Origin: Flavobacterium sp. M31R6
Lineage (GTDB): Bacteria; Bacteroidota; Bacteroidia; Flavobacteriales; Flavobacteriaceae
Assembly: GCF_013284035.1 (NCBI RefSeq)
Contig: NZ_CP054141.1
Span: 1,426,001-1,490,000, forward strand
Direction of reading: 5' to 3'
DNA: 64,000 nt
Shown: piece after piece, positions 9,274 through 17,903 of the stretch
Numbering within the stretch: the first letter of the stretch is position 1
Layout: the number at the start of each line of letters is the position of its first letter
Notes under the pieces: model-generated
What the model saw: only the letters and a program-made list of their open reading frames with translations
What the model was told of the DNA's origin: nothing
Database searches by the model: none
Position numbers and translations under genes: made by a program

Positions 9274-9337
9274 TTGTATTAAACGTAAACATAAAGATTA
9301 TGAAAGGAGCGTGATTCTAAATTGGTTGCAAACACCA

Positions 9338-9391
9338 ATGATGATATGCAAATTACATATGACCGACAAAACAGTAAATATCTACATATGA
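9338..9391 (+). CDS. Upstream ORF coupled to LRR gene 1 (17 aa)
   Basis: ATG at 9338 opens a 17-codon frame, MMICKLHMTDKTVNIYI, whose TGA overlaps the ATG of the LRR gene (ATGA at 9388-9391). A near-identical frame, MKICELHLTDKKIINIYR, sits in front of susD (14244-14300) with the same ATGA overlap. The two differ by an in-frame codon insertion and include a synonymous change (GAC/GAT), which suggests translation. Just upstream, ATTGGT/ACCAAT can form a hairpin that covers the uORF start. No function is known for this peptide. Confidence 0.45.
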   Translation: MMICKLHMTDKTVNIYI

Positions 9392-10242
9392 AAAATATCA
9401 TTACATTATTTCTTACAGTAGTCTTTTCGATTTCGTTATTGGCAAACGTTCCAAATGCCGAGAAAAATATTTTGATAAAATTGAATCAAAGTACAAATGG
9501 TAGCCAATGGAAAGTAAAATGGGATCTGAATGCGCCCGTTTCAACTTGGTACGGTGTTAAAATTCAAAATGATAAAGTAGTTGGAATCGATCTTTCCAAT
9601 AATAATCTGGTAGGGACATTACCCAATGAAATTACCGATTTGAAAAATTTAGAAGAATTAAATTTGTTTAAAAATCAAATCTCAGGGACAATCCCTGAAA
9701 AGATTGGAAAATTGAAAAACTTAAAAGAATTTAATCTTTCTTTTAATAAGTTATCAGGAACAATACCGAATTCCATTTGTGAAATACCTCATTTAAATAC
9801 ATTAATGCTTTTCATGAATAGGCTTTCAGGAGAATTACCTAATCAAATTGGGAATTTAAAAGAATTAGAAGTTGTGTCTTTATTCAACAATGAATTATCT
9901 GGTCAACTTCCCGCGTCATTATATGAACTAAAAAATCTAAAAGAGTTGGTCTTGAGCAGTAATAAATTTTCGGGACAGATAAGTTGGAATGTAGAAAAAT
10001 TAAAATCACTCGAAAATTTAAGTTTGTTTGACAATAAAATGAATGGACACATCCCATATACAATTGCAAAATTGGATAATTTGAAAAGTGTTAATTTATC
10101 TTATAATTCTTTTTCTGGCGCTGTGTCTCAAGCTTTAGCCCAAAAAGAAGGTTTTAATCTTACGATGATTAATGAATCCGGTCTTGCATTCCAGTTGGAA
10201 GTGTCGAGTAGTGCCAAAGGTGTTTTGGCTGCAGATGAATAA
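9388..10242 (+). CDS. Secreted plant-type LRR protein 1
   Basis: The 284-residue product starts MKNIITLFLTVVFSISLLAN, a signal peptide. An N-terminal cap (NAEKNILIKLNQSTNGSQW...STWYGVKI) precedes about eight LRRs of the plant-specific LxGxIPxxIxxLxxL type. No lipobox or type IX C-terminal domain is evident, so it is probably periplasmic or secreted, with a ligand-binding role. A close paralogue lies at 22576-23403; the two bracket the SusCD-sulfatase operon. The start at 9388 is preferred over 9322 because it begins the signal peptide and overlaps the conserved uORF stop. Confidence 0.85.
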   Translation: MKNIITLFLTVVFSISLLANVPNAEKNILIKLNQSTNGSQWKVKWDLNAPVSTWYGVKIQNDKVVGIDLSNNNLVGTLPNEITDLKNLEELNLFKNQISGTIPEKIGKLKNLKEFNLSFNKLSGTIPNSICEIPHLNTLMLFMNRLSGELPNQIGNLKELEVVSLFNNELSGQLPASLYELKNLKELVLSSNKFSGQISWNVEKLKSLENLSLFDNKMNGHIPYTIAKLDNLKSVNLSYNSFSGAVSQALAQKEGFNLTMINESGLAFQLEVSSSAKGVLAADE

Positions 10243-10300
10243 ACTGCAAAACAATAAATAAATTGGTTTAGTTAGTAATAATAGTTTTTTATGGTTGCCA

Positions 10301-10341
10301 AAAGCGCAGTAGTTTAGTTTCTAAATTACTGCGCTTTTTTT
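10301..10341 (+). terminator. Strong terminator after LRR gene 1
   Basis: A 17-bp near-perfect stem (AAAGCGCAGTAGTTTAG and its complement, loop TTT) runs into seven T's. It separates the LRR gene from the long leader of the sulfur operon. Confidence 0.9.
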
Positions 10342-10581
10342 GTGCACTTTTGATTTTATTTTTTTGAATACAACCTAATTTGTTGCAGTTTTTTCTTCAA
10401 AATTTAAATTTTGTCAAGGTTTGACTTTATTTATGGCTTTAAAAGCCATTTTTTTTATAAATGCTAATTGGATTTCTTAGCAAATCACCTTCTGAATTAG
10501 ATGTAATTTTCTGTTTTTAAGGGTTTTATACTTGATATTTAAAAGGGGTTAACATTTTTTTAGTAAATAGTTATCATTTTT
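10342..10581. other. Region upstream of the sulfur operon promoter
   Basis: No gene is seen. It holds a dyad GTCAA-ggt-TTGAC at 10413-10425, a possible operator, and an ATGGCTTT/AAAGCCAT hairpin followed by eight T's at about 10433-10457 that looks like another terminator. Both are weak calls made from symmetry alone. Confidence 0.35.
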
Positions 10582-10612
10582 TTTGGTAGTTAATATTTTT
10601 AACTTACATTTG
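10582..10612 (+). promoter_or_regulatory. Promoter of the SusCD-sulfatase operon
   Basis: TTTG at 10582-10585, exactly 19 nt, then TACATTTG at 10605-10612: a full match to the Bacteroidota -33/-7 consensus. Transcription would start near 10619, giving a leader of about 440 nt that contains both Cys-codon ORFs. Confidence 0.65.
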
Positions 10613-10665
10613 TCTATAGAAATAGTAGAGTTTAAAAAACGATATTAACACTAAAAACTAAAATT

Positions 10666-10752
10666 TTGAAGACAATCAAAAACATCTCTTTTTTGATCAA
10701 GCAAGGATCTTTATCATTCGACACTCTTCGTCGAATGTGTTGTTGCTGTTAG
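10666..10752 (+). CDS. Poly-cysteine leader peptide (28 aa)
   Basis: A TTG start opens a 28-codon frame that begins MKTIKNISFLIKQGSL and ends LRRMCCCC, with four consecutive Cys codons right before TAG. It starts about 47 nt after the predicted transcription start. A perfect 8-bp hairpin, CATTCGAC/GTCGAATG at 10715-10737, ends directly at the first Cys codon, so a ribosome slowed there would disturb it. Such a frame is what a cysteine-sensing attenuator needs; in mycobacteria, polycysteine upstream ORFs act this way. Translation is inferred; no ATG and no clear Shine-Dalgarno are present. Confidence 0.6.
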   Translation: MKTIKNISFLIKQGSLSFDTLRRMCCCC

Positions 10753-10908
10753 TATTCTTCAATTTATACCATCTTCCATTTTTCTAATGATCAATTTAAA
10801 AATAATTTATACAGATAGATATAAATTATTTTGATTGCTTGGTATATCCTTTTTTCAAAAAAAACAATATTCAATCCGAATAATAATATTAATAAAAAAA
10901 GAAATAAA

Positions 10909-10935
10909 ATGAAAAAACGAATGTGTTGTAGATAA
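10909..10935 (+). CDS. Second Cys-codon mini-ORF (MKKRMCCR)
   Basis: ATG at 10909 opens an 8-codon frame MKKRMCCR followed by TAA. The RMCC core repeats the end of the first leader peptide. The stop lies 6 nt before a strong hairpin (10942-10967), so a ribosome at the Cys codons would sit beside that stem. The frame is so short that chance is possible, but a repeated RMCC motif in one 5' leader makes chance less likely. Confidence 0.5.
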   Translation: MKKRMCCR

Positions 10936-10941
10936 AAAAAA

Positions 10942-10967
10942 GCCATTTCTGCGGCAACAGAAATGGC
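10942..10967 (+). promoter_or_regulatory. Attenuator-like hairpin in the susC leader
   Basis: GCCATTTCTG-cggcaa-CAGAAATGGC is a perfect 10-bp stem. It is preceded by a run of A's and followed by AGGCTTAAAAAAA rather than a T-run, so it is not a classic intrinsic terminator. Its position right after the MKKRMCCR frame and about 90 nt before susC suggests a role in leader control. Confidence 0.5.
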
Positions 10968-11056
10968 AGGCTTAAAAAAATGTTATCGTTAGTCGGAAAA
11001 TGAAAATTGATTAAATCAGTTTTCAAACTCCTTATTTATTAAACCAAAACAAAGTA

Positions 11057-14000
11057 ATGAAAAAAATATTATATAATCTTTTATGGATTGGCATTTTTCT
11101 GATTTCAGTCGGAATCTATGCCCAAAACACTAAACCACTTATCCAGTCGAAACTTGACGGAACTGTAGTTAACAAAATCACGAATCTGCCTGTTGCAGGA
11201 GCTACTGTGACTATTAAAGGAACCACGCACGCAGTGGTAACAGATACTGAAGGTAAATTTTATTTTCAAACGGGTCAAAAATTCCCTTATACCTTAGTCG
11301 TAACTTATATAGGGTATAAGAAAACAGAATACATTGCAGACGGAAGCCCAGTTATCATCAATTTGGAGGAAGAACTTCAAGAACTCAACGGATTAGTGGT
11401 TGTAGGATACGGTTCTCAAAAGAGAAAAGACATCACAGGTGCCATAGCCTCTGTTCCCAAAGCAAATCTAAATCAAGTTAGTTCTTCTGCCGATAATTTA
11501 TTGAGAGGAGCCGTGCCTGGAGTGGTAGTTACCCAAAGTTCAGGTCGTCCTGGAGCTACTTCAAGTGTACGAATTAGGGGAGGAAACTCAATTACTGCAG
11601 GTAATGAACCTCTTTATGTTGTAGACGGAGTATTGATTTATAATGACAACAATGATGGTACTGCTGGAGTGAGTAATGCCGGAGCGGGTGTTAATGTGCT
11701 TTCTACAATTAATCCTGCCGATATTGAGTCTATTGAAGTATTGAAAGACGCATCAGCAACTGCAATTTATGGTTCACGTGGTGCCAATGGAGTAGTCCTT
11801 ATTACTACCAAGAAAGGAACAAAAGGCTTGGATACCATTTCGTACCAGGGATATTTTGGAGTACAATCAGTTTCAAAAAAGCTCGATTTGCTTGATGCTG
11901 CACAATGGGCAAGTTTGCGTAATGATGTTCAGGCGAGTATAGGACAAGCTCCTTCATTTACGGCTGAACAGATTGAAGCCCTTAAAAAATCAGGTGGATA
12001 TGACTGGCAGTCGGCAGCTTTTAGAACTGCACCAATTCAGAGTCACCAACTAACATTTTCAGGAGGGGATGACCGTTCCAGATACGCTGTTTCAACAGGC
12101 TATTTTGATCAGGATGGAGTTGTGATTGGAACTGATTTCAGACGAATTTCACTTCGTGCCAATTACGAAAAAAATTATTCACAAAAATTTAAATTTGGAG
12201 TGAATGTCAATTATTCCAATTCAATATCGAACGGTATAGGAACCAATGGTGGTACGGCCGCCGGGAGACAGCCTAATCCATTAGTTGTTGCATTATATAC
12301 GCCTCCTGTTGTACCTATTAAGAATGCTGATGGGAGCTATAATTTGACTGATAATCCGTATTCGACAGCTGTAAATGGAATTATAGGCAACCCTATTAAT
12401 GATTTGGAAAGCACTATCAATGAGACCAAAATTAATAGAACTTTGGCCAGTCTGTTTGGTGAGTATAAAATCAACAAAGAAATTACTGCTAAAGTTGCTG
12501 TTAGCGGAGATGTGATTAATACCAAGCAAAATTACTATGCTCCATCAACGACTACAACTGGAGCAGGAACCAAAGGACTTGCCTCTGTTGGTGACAGATT
12601 AGTAAGCTCGGTATTGAATGAAAACACTTTGAATTACAATACCCATTTTGGAGAAAAAAACAAGTTTTCGGCTTTGGCAGGATACACACTTCAATACACT
12701 CAAGGAGAAGTGGTTAATGCTGGTGCAAATAAGTTTGTAAATGATGCTAATACCTACAATGCTTTACAAGATGGTGTAGCGGTAAAACCCTATAGCGATG
12801 CATTCGAAAGCGTATTGAAATCATGGTTGGCAAGAGCAAATTATTCTTATGATGGGCGATACAATCTTACCGTATCGGCACGAGCTGATGGTTCTTCAAG
12901 ATTTGGCTCGGAATCGCTTTGGGGTTATTTCCCTTCAGCAGGTTTTTCTTGGAACATAACCGAAGAAGATTTTGCAAAAGACCTTAAAGTAATAAATGAT
13001 GCTAAACTTAGATTAAGTGTTGGAACAACTGGGAACCAGGAAATCGGCAATTATCTTTCCTTGGCGCAAATAGGTTCTGTAAATTATGCTTTTGGAGGTA
13101 CAATACAAACAGGGTTGGCGCCAACTCGTTTAGCAAATCCAGATTTGAAATGGGAAAAAACAACACAATATAACATTGGTTTGGACTTAGCACTTTTAGA
13201 CAGAAAAATCAATTTTGTTTTTGATGCCTATTACAAGAAAACAAATGATTTATTAATAAATGTTCCTATTCCGTTGACTTCTGGTTATTCTACAGTTCTA
13301 CAGAACATTGGAGGTGTTGAGAATAAAGGTATTGAAATTGGCTTGATTACCGAAAATATAAAAACTGAAAACTTTTCATGGAATTCTAACTTTGTGTTTT
13401 CATCCAATAAAAACGAGGTAGTGGAGATTGGAAATGGAGTTAACCAATTTTTTCCAGTAGTTCCAAATGGATCTTTATTACAACAACAACCCGTAACTGT
13501 AAAAGTAGGATTGCCTCTAGGTACTTTCTGGGGATACAAAACCAATGGAATTTTCCAAACACAGGAAGAAATCAATACGCAACCTAAAATAAACAGTCTT
13601 GCCAACACAAAAGTGGGTGACCGAAAATATGTAGATACCAATGGAGATGGAGTAATTACCGCTCTTGACAAAGGAAATCTTGGAAGTTCACAGCCGAAAT
13701 TTGTTGGAAGTTTCAGTAACACTCTTTCTTATAATAACTTCGATTTGCAGTTTTCTTTCCAAGGAGCTTCTGGTGGTAAAGTATTCAATGCCCTGAATCA
13801 GCAATTGGAAATCTCCACTCTTGGAACCAATGCTGCTGCTACCTTATTGGATCGTTGGACTCCTACAAATCCAAGCAATGAAATCCCTAGAGCAACAAGC
13901 TCGCCACTGGGAATAGTTTCTGAACGCTATGTGGAAGATGCCTCTTTCTTGAGATTAAAGCTTATAACATTAGGATTTACATTTCCGAAGAGCATTTCTT

Positions 14001-14185
14001 CAAAACTGGGAACCCAGAGCATAAAATTTTATGTATCTGCCGAAAACTTGGTTACCTGGACGAAATACACGGGCTATGATCCAGAGGTAAGCTCCTATGA
14101 ACAAAATAATTTATATCCTGGAATTGATTTTGGTGCTTATCCAAATTCAAGAACATTCATTTCGGGTGTGAACGTAACTTTCTAA
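11057..14185 (+). CDS. SusC/RagA-type TonB-linked outer membrane receptor
   Basis: This 1042-residue protein has a signal peptide (to about GIYAQ), then a carboxypeptidase-D-like domain (DGTVVNKITNLPVAGATVTIKG). The SusC signature LNGLVVVGYGSQKRKDITGAI leads into the plug (LYVVDGVLI, IESIEVLKDASATAIYGSRGANGVVLITTKKG) and a long beta-barrel ending in TF. SusC proteins import ligands captured by the partner SusD lipoprotein using TonB energy. The partner gene follows. With a sulfatase and FGE downstream, the cargo is probably a sulfated organic compound. It is likely controlled by the Cys-codon leader. Confidence 0.93.
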   Translation: MKKILYNLLWIGIFLISVGIYAQNTKPLIQSKLDGTVVNKITNLPVAGATVTIKGTTHAVVTDTEGKFYFQTGQKFPYTLVVTYIGYKKTEYIADGSPVIINLEEELQELNGLVVVGYGSQKRKDITGAIASVPKANLNQVSSSADNLLRGAVPGVVVTQSSGRPGATSSVRIRGGNSITAGNEPLYVVDGVLIYNDNNDGTAGVSNAGAGVNVLSTINPADIESIEVLKDASATAIYGSRGANGVVLITTKKGTKGLDTISYQGYFGVQSVSKKLDLLDAAQWASLRNDVQASIGQAPSFTAEQIEALKKSGGYDWQSAAFRTAPIQSHQLTFSGGDDRSRYAVSTGYFDQDGVVIGTDFRRISLRANYEKNYSQKFKFGVNVNYSNSISNGIGTNGGTAAGRQPNPLVVALYTPPVVPIKNADGSYNLTDNPYSTAVNGIIGNPINDLESTINETKINRTLASLFGEYKINKEITAKVAVSGDVINTKQNYYAPSTTTTGAGTKGLASVGDRLVSSVLNENTLNYNTHFGEKNKFSALAGYTLQYTQGEVVNAGANKFVNDANTYNALQDGVAVKPYSDAFESVLKSWLARANYSYDGRYNLTVSARADGSSRFGSESLWGYFPSAGFSWNITEEDFAKDLKVINDAKLRLSVGTTGNQEIGNYLSLAQIGSVNYAFGGTIQTGLAPTRLANPDLKWEKTTQYNIGLDLALLDRKINFVFDAYYKKTNDLLINVPIPLTSGYSTVLQNIGGVENKGIEIGLITENIKTENFSWNSNFVFSSNKNEVVEIGNGVNQFFPVVPNGSLLQQQPVTVKVGLPLGTFWGYKTNGIFQTQEEINTQPKINSLANTKVGDRKYVDTNGDGVITALDKGNLGSSQPKFVGSFSNTLSYNNFDLQFSFQGASGGKVFNALNQQLEISTLGTNAAATLLDRWTPTNPSNEIPRATSSPLGIVSERYVEDASFLRLKLITLGFTFPKSISSKLGTQSIKFYVSAENLVTWTKYTGYDPEVSSYEQNNLYPGIDFGAYPNSRTFISGVNVTF

Positions 14186-14243
14186 GTAAAATAAAAAATA
14201 AAGTGATGAAATGAGCTTAACTGTAAATTGGTCATAAACACCA

Positions 14244-14300
14244 ATGAAGATATGCGAATTACATCTGACCGATAAAAAAATAATAAATATCTACAGATGA
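14244..14300 (+). CDS. Upstream ORF coupled to susD (18 aa)
   Basis: The frame encodes MKICELHLTDKKIINIYR; its TGA overlaps the susD ATG at 14297. It matches the uORF in front of LRR gene 1 (9338-9391), and the similarity of the flanks begins further upstream (about 14206 versus 9300), including the ATTGGT/ACCAAT hairpin. It may couple translation of susD to a leader peptide, or be a copied control segment. No known peptide family is recognised. Confidence 0.45.
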   Translation: MKICELHLTDKKIINIYR

Positions 14301-15769
14301 AAAAAATAATAATAACATTCCTATTAAGTGCCACGATATTAGTATCGTGCACGGAGCTGGAGGTAACACCAACCTCTTTTATAACCGAAGATAATTTCTT
14401 CAAAACTCAAGATGATGCGGTTGCAAGCGTAACAGCAGTATATGCCTCATTGAGTATTGATCCGGGAGAGCAAAGTTTATTCGGAAGAAATCTATATTTC
14501 TTGACCGATATGGGCTCCGATTATGCTGCTGCAGGAGTTTCGGCTACGAATCCTCAAGTAAGGGCATTAAGCAGTTTGACTCATGATGCCACTTCAGATC
14601 GTGTACAAGTGGCTTGGCGCCAAATTTATAACGGAATCAACAGAGCCAATATAGCTATTGATAATATTCCAAAAGTAGCGGGTTCTGAAGTTGTAAAAAC
14701 AAGATTGATTAATGAAGCTAAATTCATCAGGGGGTTATTGTACTTTCAGGCGGTTCGCCTTTGGGGTGGGGTTCCGATAGTTTTGCATGAACCAACTTCC
14801 ATTCAATTGGAAAGCCTAAAATCAAAAAGAGCTACTGTGGACGAGGTTTATGCGCAAATTATTTCGGATTTGACGGATGCGCAAAGTTTACCTTCTACAT
14901 ATCCGGCAAATGAGGCTGGGCGTGCTACTTCAGGAGCTGCAAAAGCGATTTTAGCCAAAGTGTATTTGACTAGAAAAGATTGGCCAAATGCAATTCTTAA
15001 AACCAAAGAAGTCATTAATGGCGGTTACGGATATGCCCTTTTTGAAAATTTTGCAGACATATTCAATAAAGCGAAAAAGAATGGAAAAGAACATATTTTT
15101 TCTGTTCAGTTCGAACCGAATCAAGCGGGGAATGGTTCTAGCGGCAGTACTTTTCAAGCGACTTCTTTTACCGGATTTACGGCCACGGAACCAGCTGATA
15201 TTATTTCGGATGTAGCCTTGTTTTATGATATCTATGCGGCTGGAGATACTAGAAGAGATGCGAGTTATGTAAAACAATTGATCAATCCTGCTACTGGAAC
15301 ACTTTATACTTTCCCGAAGCCACTCTTTAAAAAATTCCTGGATCTCACAAACTTAGCGACACCATCGAATGTGGCTATTAATTTTCCGGTGATTCGCTAT
15401 GCAGATATCTTATTGTCTTTTGCGGAAGCGACCAATGAGCAAAGTGGACCAACAGCAGAGGCTCTTGAAGCAGTGAATCAAGTTAGGAGAAGGGCTTTTG
15501 GAAAAGCAATTTTAATTCCGGACGCAACAGTGGATTTAGTAGGACTTACAAATGTGCAGCTAAGAGACGCTATTCGTGAGGAACGCAAAAAAGAATTCGT
15601 TCAGGAAGGGCAAAGATGGTACGATTTAGTGCGTTGGGGAATTTTGGTTAGCGAAGTGAAAAAAGTAACTGCCAAAAATTCTGTTTCCGAAAGAAATAAT
15701 TTGTATCCAATTCCTCAAAGTGAACGCAACATTGACCCAGTAGGGTTACCACAAAATCCAGGCTATTAA
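14297..15769 (+). CDS. RagB/SusD-type nutrient-binding lipoprotein
   Basis: This 490-residue protein starts with a lipoprotein signal (LLSATILVSC, lipid-anchored Cys). The N-terminal SusD-like region FFKTQDDAVASVTAVYASL is followed by TPR-type helices and the C-terminal RagB motif IREERKKEFVQEGQRWYDLVRWG...YPIPQSER. It sits on the outer face of the outer membrane as the lid of the SusC transporter encoded 111 bp upstream. Ligand identity is not visible; context suggests a sulfate ester. Confidence 0.93.
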   Translation: MKKIIITFLLSATILVSCTELEVTPTSFITEDNFFKTQDDAVASVTAVYASLSIDPGEQSLFGRNLYFLTDMGSDYAAAGVSATNPQVRALSSLTHDATSDRVQVAWRQIYNGINRANIAIDNIPKVAGSEVVKTRLINEAKFIRGLLYFQAVRLWGGVPIVLHEPTSIQLESLKSKRATVDEVYAQIISDLTDAQSLPSTYPANEAGRATSGAAKAILAKVYLTRKDWPNAILKTKEVINGGYGYALFENFADIFNKAKKNGKEHIFSVQFEPNQAGNGSSGSTFQATSFTGFTATEPADIISDVALFYDIYAAGDTRRDASYVKQLINPATGTLYTFPKPLFKKFLDLTNLATPSNVAINFPVIRYADILLSFAEATNEQSGPTAEALEAVNQVRRRAFGKAILIPDATVDLVGLTNVQLRDAIREERKKEFVQEGQRWYDLVRWGILVSEVKKVTAKNSVSERNNLYPIPQSERNIDPVGLPQNPGY

Positions 15770-15787
15770 ACTTAAATTATATAAAAA

Positions 15788-17707
15788 ATGAAAAATTTTA
15801 AAATCAGCTCAAAATTTAAAAGCCCTCAAAAAGGGCTACTAGTTACTGCTTTGCTTGTAGCACAATTTAGCATTGCTCAAAATAAGGCGGATGGAAACTA
15901 TAAAGGCGTTATCGGTAAAACATTGGCAGAATCCAAAGAATATTGGCCAGAGCCTGTAAAAGCGCCAGCTGGTGCACCAAATATTGTTTGGATTTTGCTG
16001 GACGACGTTGGATTCGGGGCTTCCAGTGCTTTTGGAGGTTTAATTCAAACTCCAACTTTTGATGCCTTGGCAAATAATGGACTGCGATACACGAATTTTC
16101 ATACCACGGCAATTTGCGCTCCAACTCGTGCGGCATTATTGACAGGAAGAAATTCAGGAAGAGTTCACGTTAGTGGTTTTTCACACACTATTTTATCGGC
16201 AGGTTTCCCAGGTTGGGACGGAAGAATTCCGGCGGATAAAGGAACTATAGCTGAGATTTTAAGGGAGAATGGTTACAATACTTTTGCAGTTGGTAAATAT
16301 GGAGTGACTCCAGATGAAGATGCTACCGATGCAGGACCATTTGACAGATGGCCAACAGGTAAAGGATTTGATCATTTCTTTGGTTTCTTAGGTTCTCAAA
16401 CCGATCAATACAATCCTGATTTGGTAGAAGATCAGGCACATGTAAAACCGGATGGACGCCATTTAACAGATCAAATTACCGATAAGGCCATTAGCTATAT
16501 TACTAAACAACAAAAAGCGGCACCTGGAAAGCCATTCTTTTTATACTATGCGCCAGGAGCTGTCCATGCACCACATCAAGTTGCCCCAGAATGGAGTGAT
16601 CAATATAAAGGAAAATTTGATGAAGGCTGGGATGTTTATCGTGAAAAAGTGTTGGCAAATCAAAAGAAATTGGGCGTGATTCCTGCCAATGCAGTATTAC
16701 CGGAACGCAATCCACTAATTACTGATTGGAAAAAATTGACCCCAGACCAAAAGAAAGTGTATGCAAGATTTATGGAAGTGTATGCTGGATATCTTACCTA
16801 TACGGATCACGAAATTGGAAGAGTGGTAAATTATTTAAAAGAAAGCAATCAACTGGATAACACCTTGATTTTTGTCGCAATTGGCGATAATGGAGCCAGT
16901 AAAGAAGGTACTACCCAAGGTACAATTAGCCAAAATCTTTTTGCTCAAGGGGTTTCTGATGAAAAAAATCTTCAGGATAATTTAAACAACATAGGAGAAA
17001 TCGGTACTGCAAAAGGATTAAATACCAACTACCCTTTGGGATGGGCACAAGCTACAAATGCCCCTTTCAAAAATTGGAAACAAGATGCACATTCAGAAGG
17101 AGGAACTCGTAATCCATTGATTATTCATTATCCAAAAGGGATTAAGGAAAAAGGAGGAATCAGAAACCAATATAGCCACGTAACGGATATACTTCCTACT
17201 ACATTGGAAATTGCCGGAATAAAAGCACCAGAATATATTAAAGAAATTAAGCAAGATGTAATACAAGGATCTTCTTTATATGCTTCTTTAAATGATGCTA
17301 AAGCCGAGTCATTACACAAAGTACAATACTATTATATTTTTGGTAACAGAGCCATTTACAAAGATGGTTGGAAAGCGGCAGCGGCACATCTTCCTGATTC
17401 TTTTGCCTTAAAAAATTCGTTGGGCAAAAATGAAAAACCGGTAGCCAGTAATTTTGACGCTGATGTTTGGGAATTGTACAACTTGAATGAGGATTTTAAC
17501 GAGCGTGTTAACTTGGCTAAAAAGTATCCTGAAAAATTGGAAGAACTTAAAAAATTGTTTGATGAGCAAGCCAAAGAGAATAACCTTTATCCGTTAATTG
17601 ATTGGCAAGATGTATTTGCCAGAAGAATACATAACCCTACAGGAGATAAAAACCAAAATCTTCAGGAATTGATTCATAAAGCAACCCAAGCAGGTAGCAC
17701 TAATTAA
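15788..17707 (+). CDS. Cys-type arylsulfatase family enzyme
   Basis: This 639-residue protein has a signal peptide (cleavage near FSIAQ) and a full sulfatase fold. PNIVWILLDDVG supplies metal-binding Asp72/Asp73. ICAPTRAALLTGR holds the C-x-P-x-R activation motif, with Cys110 to be converted to formylglycine. IGDNGASKEG supplies further metal ligands. It hydrolyses sulfate esters in the periplasm; the substrate is unknown. It lies 18 bp after susD, and an FGE that can activate it is encoded in the same cluster. Residues 280-345 form a lid-like insertion, consistent with the arylsulfatase branch. Confidence 0.93.
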   Translation: MKNFKISSKFKSPQKGLLVTALLVAQFSIAQNKADGNYKGVIGKTLAESKEYWPEPVKAPAGAPNIVWILLDDVGFGASSAFGGLIQTPTFDALANNGLRYTNFHTTAICAPTRAALLTGRNSGRVHVSGFSHTILSAGFPGWDGRIPADKGTIAEILRENGYNTFAVGKYGVTPDEDATDAGPFDRWPTGKGFDHFFGFLGSQTDQYNPDLVEDQAHVKPDGRHLTDQITDKAISYITKQQKAAPGKPFFLYYAPGAVHAPHQVAPEWSDQYKGKFDEGWDVYREKVLANQKKLGVIPANAVLPERNPLITDWKKLTPDQKKVYARFMEVYAGYLTYTDHEIGRVVNYLKESNQLDNTLIFVAIGDNGASKEGTTQGTISQNLFAQGVSDEKNLQDNLNNIGEIGTAKGLNTNYPLGWAQATNAPFKNWKQDAHSEGGTRNPLIIHYPKGIKEKGGIRNQYSHVTDILPTTLEIAGIKAPEYIKEIKQDVIQGSSLYASLNDAKAESLHKVQYYYIFGNRAIYKDGWKAAAAHLPDSFALKNSLGKNEKPVASNFDADVWELYNLNEDFNERVNLAKKYPEKLEELKKLFDEQAKENNLYPLIDWQDVFARRIHNPTGDKNQNLQELIHKATQAGSTN

Positions 17708-17777
17708 TAACTCAATCTGGAATTCAGGTCTTTTATTAGAACTTAAAAAAGACCTGATTCTTTTAAAATTCAGAGAT

Positions 17778-17897
17778 ATGAAACTAATAGATTTTCAAAT
17801 AATAGGAAAAAAGATTGTCGTCGGGGCGATTGTCTTTTTAGTGCCGCTAGTTATTTTGGCTGGTGGCTTGGCATTAGTAAATCATTTTTTAAAATAG
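17778..17897 (+). CDS. Small single-span membrane peptide (39 aa)
   Basis: ATG 17778 to TAG 17897 encodes a 39-residue peptide with a basic N-terminus (MKLIDFQIIGKKIVV) and one hydrophobic segment (FLVPLVILAGGLALV). It fits neatly between the sulfatase and the sterol-desaturase-family gene, 6 bp before the latter. Spacing and composition suggest a real gene of the operon, perhaps a partner of the membrane hydroxylase. No family is recognised. Confidence 0.55.
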   Translation: MKLIDFQIIGKKIVVGAIVFLVPLVILAGGLALVNHFLK

Positions 17898-17903
17898 TAA
17901 ATC

